From: an uncultured Muribaculaceae bacterium
Lineage (GTDB): Bacteria; Bacteroidota; Bacteroidia; Bacteroidales; Muribaculaceae
Direction of reading: 5' to 3'
DNA length: 35,642 bases
Assembly: GCA_947176745.1 (NCBI GenBank)
Contig: CAMWRV010000028.1
Coordinates: forward strand, 1-35,642
How positions within the stretch are numbered: position 1 is the stretch's first letter; each line of letters begins with the position of its first letter. Below, in pieces: positions 25,047 through 33,050 of this stretch. The notes beneath the pieces were generated by a model. The model worked only from the letters and a program-made list of their open reading frames with translations. It did no database searches and was not told the DNA's origin. The position numbers and the translations under genes were made by a program.

Positions 25047-26921
25047 CTACTGTTTCGAACTCTTTTTCTGTTTTACCGCACCTGCTGAAGATGCGGATTG
25101 TTGACCGGAACCATCTGATTCCGCCCTTATACGCCGGTTGGTTGCATCCTGCATCACGGCTCGCGTGATCTCTCCGATCATGGTCTTGAGTTGGCCGATA
25201 AATTCGGCTGCACTATAAGAACCTCTTTCGATCTGGCGCAGCCTTCCTTCCCATATTCCTGTGAGTTTTGCGCTTTTGAGAAGATCCTCTCTGATTATTC
25301 CGATCAGTTCGATGCCGGCGCTTGTGGCCCGGAGCGATTTGCGTTCCTGGCGTATGTAGCCGCGCTTGTAAAGAGTCTCGATTATTCCGGCCCGTGTCGA
25401 CGGGCGGCCGATTCCGTTGGCTTTCAACGATTCTCGCAAATCTTCGTCTTCAACAGTAGATCCGGCCGTCTCCATCGCCTTCAGCAGCGTACCCTCTGTA
25501 TAATACTTCGGGGGCTGGGTAGTCTTTTTTGCCAGAAGAGGCTCATGGGGACCGGTCTCCCCTTTGACAAACACAGGCAGAACCGCAGAATCACCATTTT
25601 GATCTTCGGGAGAGGGAGTGCCGTTCTCTTTCGACCTTGCATACACATTTTTCCAACCCGGATCTACTATCACCCTTCCGTTCGCCTTGAAAGCCACGTG
25701 TCCGACCTTGGCCGACACTGTGGTCTGCTCAAAGACACAGTCAGGATAGAAAACGGATATAAACCTCAATGCTATGGTGTGAAAGACTCTCTTCTCGTCA
25801 AGCCCGAGCGACTCCGGCAGCGGCTGACCGGTGGGTATTATCGCATGGTGGTCGGTCACTTTCGAGTTGTCGAACACTTTCTTGCTCTTGCGCAGACGCC
25901 CTTCGCCAATTCCGCGCACAAGGGCGGAATAAGGTCGGAGGCTTCCCAGAATGCCGGCGCATTTCGGATATATGTCGTCGGTAAGGTATGTGGTGTCGAC
26001 ACGCGGATAAGTGGTAAGTTTCTTCTCGTATAGAGACTGGATGGCCCGCAGTGTCTGGTCGGCGCCCATACCGAATTTCTTATTGCACTCCACCTGTAGC
26101 GACGTGAGATCGAACAATCTCGGAGGAGCCTCCTTGCCGTTCTTTTTGGCCACCCCGGTTATCTCGATGGGAAGCGGGCGGAGTTCGTCAAGCAGACGCG
26201 CACCCTCTTCTTCCGTTTCGAATGCTTTTAATGACGATGTGAAGAGCGTGTTCCGGTATTTTGTCTTCAGTTCCCACGAGTCGCGGGGGACGAAGTTCTC
26301 GATCTCCATCTGACGGTTGACGACAAGAGCGAGAGTGGGAGTCTGCACACGGCCGATCGAGAGGATCTGCCTATCGGTGCCGTACTTGAGCGTGTATAGC
26401 CTTGTGGCATTCATGCCGAGGAGCCAGTCGCCGACAGCGCGGCAAAGTCCGGCTGTGTAAAGAGGTTCCAGATCTTTCTGATCACGGAGATGCTCGAATC
26501 CTTCGCGAACAGCCTCATCGGTGAGCGAGCTTACCCAGAGACGCTTCACCGGTTTCACACAACCGGCTTTCTGCATTACCCATCGCTGTATCAGCTCGCC
26601 CTCCTGGCCGGCATCACCGCAGTTTATAACCTCGTCGCAATTCATGATAAGATTGCGGATCGTGTTGAACTGCTGCTCGATTCCCTTGTCGTCTTTAAGT
26701 TTTATGCCAAATTTATCGGGTATCATGGGAAGATATGACAGTCCCCACGACTTCCAATGAGGCGTGTAATCAGCAGGTTCCTTCAACTCGCAGAGGTGGC
26801 CGAACGTCCATGTCACACAATATCCGTTGCCCTCGTAATATCCGGGTCTCTGGGTATTGGCGCCAAGAATGCGGGCGATATCCCTGCCGACACTTGGTTT
26901 CTCGGTAATGCAGAGTATCAC
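25047..26921 (-). CDS. topB: DNA topoisomerase III (type IA)
   Basis: This 624-aa topoisomerase has a TOPRIM domain (1-150; E7 in ITEKPSVGRD), the central motif SIGRVQTPTLALVV (188-201) and the catalytic tyrosine Y305 in LTTYPRVDTTYL. Late motifs are GIGRPSTRAGIIETL near 525. The second TOPRIM acidic motif reads GDAGQEGE (102-109): D103 and E107 are kept, but the second Asp of the usual DxD (position 105) is Gly. The start codon is GTG, as no ATG is available before the conserved start, and it lies 2 bases after the mazG stop. The enzyme relaxes and decatenates DNA. The C-terminus is short, without zinc fingers. Confidence 0.93.
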   Translation of the reverse strand: MILCITEKPSVGRDIARILGANTQRPGYYEGNGYCVTWTFGHLCELKEPADYTPHWKSWGLSYLPMIPDKFGIKLKDDKGIEQQFNTIRNLIMNCDEVINCGDAGQEGELIQRWVMQKAGCVKPVKRLWVSSLTDEAVREGFEHLRDQKDLEPLYTAGLCRAVGDWLLGMNATRLYTLKYGTDRQILSIGRVQTPTLALVVNRQMEIENFVPRDSWELKTKYRNTLFTSSLKAFETEEEGARLLDELRPLPIEITGVAKKNGKEAPPRLFDLTSLQVECNKKFGMGADQTLRAIQSLYEKKLTTYPRVDTTYLTDDIYPKCAGILGSLRPYSALVRGIGEGRLRKSKKVFDNSKVTDHHAIIPTGQPLPESLGLDEKRVFHTIALRFISVFYPDCVFEQTTVSAKVGHVAFKANGRVIVDPGWKNVYARSKENGTPSPEDQNGDSAVLPVFVKGETGPHEPLLAKKTTQPPKYYTEGTLLKAMETAGSTVEDEDLRESLKANGIGRPSTRAGIIETLYKRGYIRQERKSLRATSAGIELIGIIREDLLKSAKLTGIWEGRLRQIERGSYSAAEFIGQLKTMIGEITRAVMQDATNRRIRAESDGSGQQSASSAGAVKQKKSSKQ

Positions 26922-26923
26922 GT

Positions 26924-27715
26924 TCAGATTTTTTTGGCTTCTTCCCAGATTTCGTCCATCTCCTTGAGTGTGACATCGGAGAACGACCTGCCCGTTTCCT
27001 TAAGCCTGCGCTCGATATGATTGAATCTGCCGATAAACTTCCGGTTCGTACGCTCAAGCGCATTTTCGGGATCGACACCGTACAGACGGGCTGCGTTTAC
27101 GACAGCGAAAAGAAGATCTCCGAATTCAGCTTCTATATTGGAAGCATTTCCTTCGGTGTCGCCACCCTTGATCTCGAGTTCGACTTCTGCTATCTCCTCC
27201 TTTACCTTGTCCCATACCTGCTCGCGGCTTTCCCAGTCGAATCCGACGTTGCGGGCTTTCTCTTGTATGCGGTTGGCCTTTATGAGCGCGGGGAGTGCCG
27301 ACGGCACACCTGACAGCACTGACTTGTTGCCGTCTTTCTCGCGCTGCTTGATTTTCTCCCAGTTTTTCGATACCTGGTCGGGAGTCTCGGCATCTACATT
27401 TCCATATATATGGGGATGACGGAAAATCAGTTTCTCCGACAGTCTCGTACAGACGTCGGCAAGGTCGAACTGCTGCTTCTCCTCTCCAATCTTGGCATAG
27501 AAAGCCACATGAAGCAGAACATCGCCGAGTTCCTTGCATATATTGGGATTGTCATCGGCCATGAGCGCGTCGCAAAGTTCGTAGACTTCCTCTATAGTGT
27601 TGGGACGCAGAGACTCGTTGGTCTGCTTGCGATCCCACGGGCATTTCTCCCGCAGCGTGTCGAGGACATCAAGAAAGTCGCCGAACGCTTTTAGTTTTTC
27701 TTCTTTGGAATGCAT
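26924..27715 (-). CDS. mazG: Nucleoside triphosphate pyrophosphohydrolase MazG
   Basis: This 263-aa enzyme has two MazG alpha-helical domains, as in E. coli MazG. The first carries EEVYEL near 42 with downstream ELGDVLLHVAFYA (metal-binding EExxE/ExxD arrangement). The second carries EEIAEVELEI and EAEFGDLLFAVVNAARL near 205-225. It hydrolyses (d)NTPs, including abnormal ones, to NMP and pyrophosphate. Length is typical. It lies 73 bases after the mtn gene and 2 bases before topB, consistent with one transcript. Confidence 0.95.
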   Translation of the reverse strand: MHSKEEKLKAFGDFLDVLDTLREKCPWDRKQTNESLRPNTIEEVYELCDALMADDNPNICKELGDVLLHVAFYAKIGEEKQQFDLADVCTRLSEKLIFRHPHIYGNVDAETPDQVSKNWEKIKQREKDGNKSVLSGVPSALPALIKANRIQEKARNVGFDWESREQVWDKVKEEIAEVELEIKGGDTEGNASNIEAEFGDLLFAVVNAARLYGVDPENALERTNRKFIGRFNHIERRLKETGRSFSDVTLKEMDEIWEEAKKI

Positions 27716-27788
27716 GGACAGGGTGAGGATTTAGCTCCTCGGTGTTAAAATTGGATATGAAAAAGAAATGGCAGCAATGCCATGTAGA

Positions 27789-28481
27789 TCACTTCAAGCG
27801 ACCGATAAGGTCGGAGACAACACGGAATGTTCGCACCGGCGCCTCGGTCCAGAAGTTACGGTATTCAGAGATATTCTCGCCGCCGCCGGGCATATCGCTC
27901 ATCACTCTTACAATCATGAACGGAACACCTGATTTAAGGCAGGCCTGCGCTATCGAGGCAGACTCCATGTCGCAGCCCAAAGCCTCGGGAAAATGCGACT
28001 TTATCTCACTGACCTCTTCAGGCCGTGAAATAAACTTGTCGCCGCTGCAAAGAAGCCCGAAGCGGATATCAAGATCGGAGGCGGCAGCTATATCTCTCAT
28101 CACATCAAGGCCTTTGCCGGAGGGAATGAAAAATTCAGGGCATCCGTCGGCTACGCCATAGTTCGTGCCGGGTCCGCACCATACATCATGATATGACACA
28201 CGGTCGGCCACAAGCACTGAGCCGATACGCATCGATTCGTCTACGCCTCCTGCAACTCCGGAATTGATCACAATATCCGGAGCGAACGAATCAATGATGT
28301 GCGCAGTGCGGAGAGCCGAATTCACTTTTCCAATACCACATTGCGACACAAGAATCTCGTGAGGGCCGAGTTTCCCGGAATAAGCGGTGAAATCTCGCTC
28401 TGAAACTTCCTTATAGTCTGGTATAAGCGTGAGAATGAGATCAAGCTCCTTCTGCATCGCCGCGACAATCGCTATCTTCAT
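27789..28481 (-). CDS. mtnN: 5'-methylthioadenosine/S-adenosylhomocysteine nucleosidase
   Basis: This 230-aa enzyme of the PNP/UDP phosphorylase superfamily hydrolyses MTA and SAH, releasing adenine in the methyl and quorum-signal cycles. Visible motifs include AAMQKELD with E12, GIGKVNSALRT (49-59), INSGVAGGVDESMRIG (72-87), the ribose-binding CDMESAS with E173 and the catalytic-loop D196 in RVMSDMPGG. All key residues are present. It opens the mtnN-mazG-topB-small membrane protein unit, and its start is divergent from the Sua5-family gene across 125 bases. Confidence 0.94.
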   Translation of the reverse strand: MKIAIVAAMQKELDLILTLIPDYKEVSERDFTAYSGKLGPHEILVSQCGIGKVNSALRTAHIIDSFAPDIVINSGVAGGVDESMRIGSVLVADRVSYHDVWCGPGTNYGVADGCPEFFIPSGKGLDVMRDIAAASDLDIRFGLLCSGDKFISRPEEVSEIKSHFPEALGCDMESASIAQACLKSGVPFMIVRVMSDMPGGGENISEYRNFWTEAPVRTFRVVSDLIGRLK

Positions 28482-28518
28482 TGCTTGGTCAATCTGATTT
28501 TTGTTGTGGAATTAATTG

Positions 28519-28526
28519 CAAAATTA
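28519..28526 (-). promoter_or_regulatory. -7 box of the mtnN-mazG-topB unit
   Basis: Minus-strand TAATTTTG followed by CAA matches the TAnnTTTG consensus, 38-45 bases before the mtnN ATG. A convincing TTTG at the -33 position is not seen. The same core TAATTTTGC occurs before moxR, pfp and at the left edge. Confidence 0.45.
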
Positions 28527-28606
28527 GCAATTATTTTCTTATTTTCGCATCTGTTTCCGCCACAAACGGCAACATAAGGGCAACATTAATATGTGTACAA
28601 ATTTAA

Positions 28607-29224
28607 ATGAGCAAAATAAAAGAGATGGATAAACTGAGAATATGGAACGGCAATGCCTCTGAAGAGCAGATCAGGGAGATTGCCATGCGGTTGAAATCGG
28701 GAGAGATAGCCGTTATTCCAACCGACACAATGTATGCAATCACGGGTGACGCCCTCAACATGAAAGCCGTGGAGAGAATATGTCGGCTGAAAAACATCAA
28801 TCCCGACAAGACAAACCTGTCGATAATCTGTCCGGACATATCGGTTGCGGCGGAATATGCCCGCATCGACAACCGGGCATTCGGTCTTATGAAAAGGGTG
28901 TGTCCCGGGCCGTTCACTTTCCTTCTGAGATCGGCATCGACACTGCCGAGAGCCTTTAAGGGACGCAAGACTGTCGGCGTAAGAATTCCGGATTACGCGT
29001 TTGCCCGCGAACTCGCACTGTCACTCGGTAACCCGCTTATCACAACGAGCATCGCTTACGAAGACGAGGACTATGCCGTCAATCCTGATCTTATCGCAGA
29101 GGCTTACCGCAATAAAGTCGATATCATGGTTGACGGGGGCGAAGGAAGCACGGGGGTCTCGACCATAATAGACTGCACATCGGGCGATCCGGAAATCGTC
29201 AGACAGGGAGAAGGAACACTCTGA
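28607..29224 (+). CDS. Sua5/YciO/YrdC family threonylcarbamoyl-AMP synthase-like protein
   Basis: This 205-aa protein is the only plus-strand gene in the window. It has the YrdC fold landmarks VIPTDTMYAITGDA (37-50), ICRLKNINPDKTNLSIIC (58-75; the KR/K nucleotide-carbonate-binding region), CPGPFTFLLR near 105 and VGVRIPDY near 125. YrdC/Sua5 proteins make threonylcarbamoyl-AMP for the t6A37 tRNA modification. The KNINPDKTNLS wording is closer to the YciO branch, whose activity is weaker or different, so TsaC function is probable but not certain. The start is the ATG at 28607, or the in-frame ATG at 28625. It ends 3 bases before a convergent gene. Confidence 0.88.
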   Translation: MSKIKEMDKLRIWNGNASEEQIREIAMRLKSGEIAVIPTDTMYAITGDALNMKAVERICRLKNINPDKTNLSIICPDISVAAEYARIDNRAFGLMKRVCPGPFTFLLRSASTLPRAFKGRKTVGVRIPDYAFARELALSLGNPLITTSIAYEDEDYAVNPDLIAEAYRNKVDIMVDGGEGSTGVSTIIDCTSGDPEIVRQGEGTL

Positions 29225-29227
29225 GCG

Positions 29228-29500
29228 TCACAGGAGATTGAACACCACGTATTCAGCCACAAACCCCACGACAGCCACAATCAGGCATACAAACGCACAT
29301 GTGTCAAGCCGTCTCGCGGCCCAGACGTTCATACGTCGTAAATATAGCGAGACAAGGTGGCTGAAAACGGCCATAAAGCAGAAAAACTCAGCAATGAATC
29401 CCCACCAGGGGGTACCGAGCAGAAATGTCAGGAAGACCATGACAACCACGAGCAGCATGGCCGCCCATGCCGTCAGTTTCGATTCGAGAAGTTTCTTCAT
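29228..29500 (-). CDS. Small three-helix membrane protein, function unknown
   Basis: This 90-aa protein has three hydrophobic helices (about 10-28, 32-52 and 67-88) joined by short basic loops (LRRMNVWAARR). I do not recognise a family. It starts 9 bases after the Spi-domain gene on the same strand and is likely co-transcribed with it. It converges with the Sua5-family gene with only 3 bases between stops, too little for a terminator. Its membrane character and clean reading frame support a real gene. Confidence 0.65.
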   Translation of the reverse strand: MKKLLESKLTAWAAMLLVVVMVFLTFLLGTPWWGFIAEFFCFMAVFSHLVSLYLRRMNVWAARRLDTCAFVCLIVAVVGFVAEYVVFNLL

Positions 29501-29509
29501 AACGAGATT

Positions 29510-30460
29510 TTATCTGTAGAGTTTCAGACCGTAGACTCTGCCGTCGTCGCCAAGCGCCATCATGACGTAGAATCCTGAAGGTAGCGACGAGAGATCAATG
29601 TTGACCGTATCCGTGTCTCGATAATAACGTTCCATCACTCTGAGTCCCTGTAGCGAATAGACCGAAGCCATGCGCATTCCGACAGGAAACCTGACAGAGA
29701 AATGGGCGCCTCCGAGATCTTTTATGACCGGAACCGAAGGCGATATGATCTCATCGATAGCCGCAAGTCTCGCATTTTCCTCCGCCTCTATCTCCGCAAT
29801 GAAATTTTCATAGAATGAAAACGGTATCTCTTCTGCGGGAGCAGTCACATCATCGAGAGTATAGTCTCTGTAACGGTCGGGGTCATATATGTCGAACTCC
29901 ACGGCAGAAGGCATCATGATGCAGCTGTTGCGGCGGTCGATTGCCTCGAGCTTTTCGCGGGCGTCTTCGTCGAGACGCATGAATTCGGGAGTGTCGTAGG
30001 GATTATTTAGAGCCTTGTTGATATGCAGCGCGATATTCCGCCATGCCTCGACGGCCTGCTCCGGCACGCGTGAATCGTAACGGATAAGCTCTATTTCATG
30101 GGCATACTTCTTGAGAAGCTCACGTTCGTCATCATTCAGTCTGTCTTTGTCGAATTTCTCAGTCCTGCTGTATCCGAGCACCGGATAAGCCTTGCTGTCG
30201 GCCGCTATGATTACGAATCCCCCTTTGGGGTGATTGTAAACATAGAATGGAGAGAAAAGTCTGTCGGTGGTGAGCTGACGACCGTTCCACGCGAGTTTGG
30301 GCGCGGTGACATACTGGCTGTATGCGGCGTTGAAGAATGTCTCCGCGATCTTCGACGCCTGTTTCTGCGACACGGTCTCCGCAGCAGCCGGATTCCCACC
30401 GCAAAGCAGAGACAGAAGCGAAACTGCAGCGGGTAATATAAGTTTTCTGTAGCTCTTCAT
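29510..30460 (-). CDS. Secreted Spi-domain protein without a peptidase domain
   Basis: This 316-aa protein has a signal peptide (1-27). A region at about 33-115 resembles the Spi/streptopain propeptide inhibitor domain (ASKIAETFFNAAYSQ; FSPFYVYNHPKGGFVIIAAD; YPVLGYS). A helical middle (115-235) is rich in Glu/Arg. The beta-rich C-terminal 80 residues (ASVYSLQGLRVMERYY; IDLSSLPSGFYVMMAL) look like a type-A type IX secretion sorting domain or a degenerate form. In C10 cysteine proteases the Spi domain precedes the peptidase, but no Cys/His catalytic domain is present here. It could act as an inhibitor or be a decayed protease. It follows the MFS gene's hairpin by 40 bases. Confidence 0.7.
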   Translation of the reverse strand: MKSYRKLILPAAVSLLSLLCGGNPAAAETVSQKQASKIAETFFNAAYSQYVTAPKLAWNGRQLTTDRLFSPFYVYNHPKGGFVIIAADSKAYPVLGYSRTEKFDKDRLNDDERELLKKYAHEIELIRYDSRVPEQAVEAWRNIALHINKALNNPYDTPEFMRLDEDAREKLEAIDRRNSCIMMPSAVEFDIYDPDRYRDYTLDDVTAPAEEIPFSFYENFIAEIEAEENARLAAIDEIISPSVPVIKDLGGAHFSVRFPVGMRMASVYSLQGLRVMERYYRDTDTVNIDLSSLPSGFYVMMALGDDGRVYGLKLYR

Positions 30461-30500
30461 GACTTTATAACGCCTGATGGCATTCTTTTATTTTCAACAA

Positions 30501-30532
30501 GGGCGGACCCGGCATGATGCCGTTGTCCGCCC
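30501..30532 (-). terminator. Hairpin terminator after the MFS transporter
   Basis: On the minus strand GGGCGGAC (30525-30532) pairs with GTCCGCCC (30501-30508), with an inner GGCATCATGCC hairpin extending the stem. The following tract TTGTTGAAAATAAAA is only weakly T-rich. It lies 43 bases past the transporter stop and just before the Spi gene, so it may end or attenuate the transcript. Confidence 0.65.
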
Positions 30533-30575
30533 CCGCGATTTTATTGGATGACGTGATGTCATGTCTACGGAGTCA

Positions 30576-32294
30576 TCACTCTTCGGCAGCCATCACCTCA
30601 GACTCCTCGACTTCCGCTTTCGCCTGTATGTTGGGAAGTTCAAGACCGAGTTTCTTCTTCTTGTCAACTGCCTTAAGCACAAAGCCGAGAATCAATGCCG
30701 CGCCACCGAGGCATGCAAGCATCACGAGAGGCCACGTGTAGTTGTAGCTTACTGCAGCCTGCTCGGGCGACATTGTGCCGTTCTGAACAGCATTCACCAC
30801 ATCGGGGTTGGTAGAATCAAGAACTTTTCCGATAAGCAACGGGAAGAGCCACAGGCCGATGTTCTGGATCCAGAATATCAGGGCATAGGCAGAACCGATG
30901 ATCTTGGCGTCTACCAGCTTTGGCACACTCGGCCACAGCGATGCCGGCACAAGCGAGAATGATGCTCCCAGCACAAGTATCGTGAGGTATGCCACAATCA
31001 CGCCACCCATATCGGAACCCTTAAACATGGGGAGGATAAACGCGAATGTGAGATGACAGAAGATCAACAACAGCGAGCCGATAAGAAGCATCGAGGCGGC
31101 TTTGCCTTTGTAGTCCACATAATTGCCGAGTGCGGGCGTTATGCCGACTGCAAGAAGGGGGAACACCGCAAAGATGGCGGCGGCAGACTGACGCATATAG
31201 CCCATTACGCAGTAAACCACAAGCGCGACGACTGCGACTGCAAGCGAAGTGAATTTCACTCCTTTGCTCTTCGAGAAACTGAACGCGAAAGCACCGGCCG
31301 CTGTCACGAGCATGATGACATACTGTATGTATGTGGCAAGATCGCTTTCCCAGAAGGGTCCGACCTGATCAGGATGCAGAGTCAGATTGCACTGGAGCAT
31401 GTTGACAGCATACTTCTGGAATGGGAAGATTGCCGAATAATAAAGCACACAGAGCAGAGCCACAAGCCAGAACGACCAGCTTGAGAGAATCTGTCCGAGA
31501 TCGGAGATCTTGAAGGGATCATCTTTTTCTTCGGCCTCTCCGGTCTGGGAGTCGAGCTTGCGGTCCATGAAGAAATAGACGATAAACATGATGAGGGCGA
31601 TCATCAGCAGAACGACTCCGAACGCTACCGAGCGCGACACTGATATGTCTCCGCCGAAATTGGCAACAAGCGGCGAGAAGATCATACAGGTGCCGACTCC
31701 AAGACGTGCGAGTGCCATTTCAGAACCCATCGCCATAGCCATCTCGCGGCCCTTGAACCATTTTACTATACCTCGGCTCACGGTGATACCGGCCATTTCA
31801 ACTCCGCATCCGAAGATCATGAAGCCGACAGCTGAAAGTTTTGCAGATGCAGGCATGCCTTCGTAGAAAGGAGAAATGCCAAGTTCGTCAAAGCCGGGTA
31901 TGTAGTTGAGATGGTTCTGGAACCATACAAACAGGGATGTTCCTTCAAATGCGTCAGTGAGGGCGTACCAGTTGATCATGGCACCCACGAGCATCACCGC
32001 ACCCGAAAGGACCGCGGTGAAGCGCACTCCCATCTTGTCGAGAATTATACCCGCGAAAATGAGGAAGAAAATAAATACGTTGAGGAAAGTTTCGGAACCC
32101 TGCATCGTGCCGAACGCAGTGGAGTCCCATCCACGTGTCGATTGCAGAAGATCTTTGATCGGCGACAGTATGTCCATAAATATGTATGAACAGAACATGG
32201 CGAATGCGAGCAGTCCGAGTGCCGCCCATCTCGCCCACGCCTTGTCGCGGAGCAGCTCCATATCGGAAGCCGCCTTTAAGGAAATTGTAGCCAT
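30576..32294 (-). CDS. Major facilitator superfamily transporter
   Basis: This 572-aa transporter has about 12 transmembrane helices. It has a long loop with charged residues near 245-265 (MDRKLDSQTGEAEEKDDPF) between the two halves, and an acidic cytoplasmic tail (EVEESEVMAAEE). The loop after helix 2 has the MFS-type GIILDKMGVRF motif (about 83-93), a variant of motif A, and WFKGREMAMAMG near 175. This wording resembles the MFSD1/OPA-like group more than sugar permeases, but the substrate cannot be assigned. It lies 39 bases after the thioredoxin lipoprotein gene, probably on the same transcript, and a hairpin follows. Confidence 0.88.
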   Translation of the reverse strand: MATISLKAASDMELLRDKAWARWAALGLLAFAMFCSYIFMDILSPIKDLLQSTRGWDSTAFGTMQGSETFLNVFIFFLIFAGIILDKMGVRFTAVLSGAVMLVGAMINWYALTDAFEGTSLFVWFQNHLNYIPGFDELGISPFYEGMPASAKLSAVGFMIFGCGVEMAGITVSRGIVKWFKGREMAMAMGSEMALARLGVGTCMIFSPLVANFGGDISVSRSVAFGVVLLMIALIMFIVYFFMDRKLDSQTGEAEEKDDPFKISDLGQILSSWSFWLVALLCVLYYSAIFPFQKYAVNMLQCNLTLHPDQVGPFWESDLATYIQYVIMLVTAAGAFAFSFSKSKGVKFTSLAVAVVALVVYCVMGYMRQSAAAIFAVFPLLAVGITPALGNYVDYKGKAASMLLIGSLLLIFCHLTFAFILPMFKGSDMGGVIVAYLTILVLGASFSLVPASLWPSVPKLVDAKIIGSAYALIFWIQNIGLWLFPLLIGKVLDSTNPDVVNAVQNGTMSPEQAAVSYNYTWPLVMLACLGGAALILGFVLKAVDKKKKLGLELPNIQAKAEVEESEVMAAEE

Positions 32295-32333
32295 ATTATA
32301 TAAATGTTAGGTTGATTGTCTCGATGATTAACG

Positions 32334-32777
32334 TCATGAATTCGCAGCAAGGCTGTCGACCGCGGCTGAAAGTGCTCCGGCGTCGGCTCCAACAATGCGG
32401 CGCACTTCCTTTCCTTCTGAATCAAGGAAGACAAAAGTGGGCATAGCTTCTATGGCGTATCGGCGTGCAGTCTCGTTGTCTGCATCGACATCGACACTTA
32501 CAAAGTTTATTTTTTCTCCATACTCCCCTTTCAGGACTTCAAATACCGGTGCGATAGCCTTGCACGGGCCGCACCACGTGGCATAGAAATCGATTACCGA
32601 CGGTAAGCCCTCCCTGAATTCACCACCGGCTGAAGCCGGGTTCGCAACGGAGTCCCTTACCGCCTCTCCACGAGCATTATCGCGTTGAGTATTCGGAGAT
32701 TTGGAACATCCTCCTGCAATGAGGGCAATAGAGACGGCCACACCGGCGCAGTATAAAAATGATCTTATGTGTTTCAT
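32334..32777 (-). CDS. Thioredoxin-fold lipoprotein
   Basis: This 147-aa protein has a lipoprotein signal (hydrophobic 9-22, lipobox IAGGC, cysteine 24), a Ser/Ala/Arg linker and a thioredoxin domain with active-site WCGPCK (C69, C72), the VDVDAD strand and cis-proline region AMPTFVF. It should sit in an envelope membrane facing the periplasm and act as a disulfide reductase or oxidase. It is shorter than TlpA-like cytochrome-maturation proteins and lacks their insert. The -7 box TAAATTTG lies only 14 bases before the ATG, so the transcript may have a very short leader. Confidence 0.92.
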   Translation of the reverse strand: MKHIRSFLYCAGVAVSIALIAGGCSKSPNTQRDNARGEAVRDSVANPASAGGEFREGLPSVIDFYATWCGPCKAIAPVFEVLKGEYGEKINFVSVDVDADNETARRYAIEAMPTFVFLDSEGKEVRRIVGADAGALSAAVDSLAANS

Positions 32778-32778
32778 T

Positions 32779-32805
32779 TAAGTAAGAGTTCAAATTTAAA
32801 CGATA
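32779..32805 (-). repeat. 27-bp promoter-containing block, copy 2 (thioredoxin gene)
   Basis: This block matches the lpxK-upstream copy at 19813-19839 at 26 of 27 positions. It contains the -7 box TAAATTTG (32791-32798) and ends one base before the ATG. The -33 position has CTTT rather than TTTG, so the promoter may be weaker than that of lpxK. Confidence 0.85.
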
Positions 32806-32825
32806 ATTTCCTCGAAAAAGACGCC

Positions 32826-32863
32826 GTCCCTGCTTTAACATTTTTTTGTGGGATGGGTCTTAA
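32826..32863 (+). repeat. Hairpin-like dispersed motif, copy 2
   Basis: CCCTGC, TTTAACATTTTTTTGTGG, then GATGGGTCTTAA match copies at 7009-7045 and 35592-35630. CCC and GGG can pair across the AT-rich loop. It lies 21 bases beyond the promoter-containing block, between the pfp terminator and the thioredoxin gene. Confidence 0.75.
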
Positions 32864-32879
32864 TCTTTGATTTGACAGA

Positions 32880-32887
32880 CAAAGATA
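32880..32887 (-). promoter_or_regulatory. Possible distal -7 box for the thioredoxin gene
   Basis: Minus-strand TATCTTTG fits TAnnTTTG. A TTTG occurs 30 bases upstream (32918-32921), too far for the usual spacing. If used, the leader would be about 95 bases and would contain both the hairpin-like motif and the 27-bp block. Confidence 0.3.
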
Positions 32888-32970
32888 ACAATTATTTCTG
32901 AAAAAGACTCTATCCGACAAAAATGTGACGTGATTATCGATTAAAAATATTCCGTAAAGAAAAAAAGAAA

Positions 32971-33007
32971 GAGGCCGCACCGTAATCAGAATTTACGGCA
33001 CAGCCTC
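32971..33007 (-). terminator. Intrinsic terminator of pfp
   Basis: Minus-strand arms GAGGCTGTGCCGTAA (32993-33007) and TTACGGTGCGGCCTC (32971-32985) pair over 15 positions in RNA if G-U pairs are counted, around a 7-base loop. TTTCTTTTTTTC follows. The G-U pairs work only in minus-strand RNA, which fixes the direction. It lies 43 bases past the pfp stop. Confidence 0.9.
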
Positions 33008-33050
33008 CTGCTGGACTGAATATTCAGTTCCTCAATGATCAGGGTAATGA

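Noticed and set aside
25191..26033. 280-codon plus-strand frame over topB
   Set aside because: It is antisense to the conserved C-terminal half of TopB and has no recognisable domain.
32774..32980. Possible 68-codon minus-strand gene upstream of the thioredoxin gene
   Set aside because: It spans the promoter block, the hairpin-like motif and a -7 box, has no recognisable protein features and overlaps the thioredoxin start.
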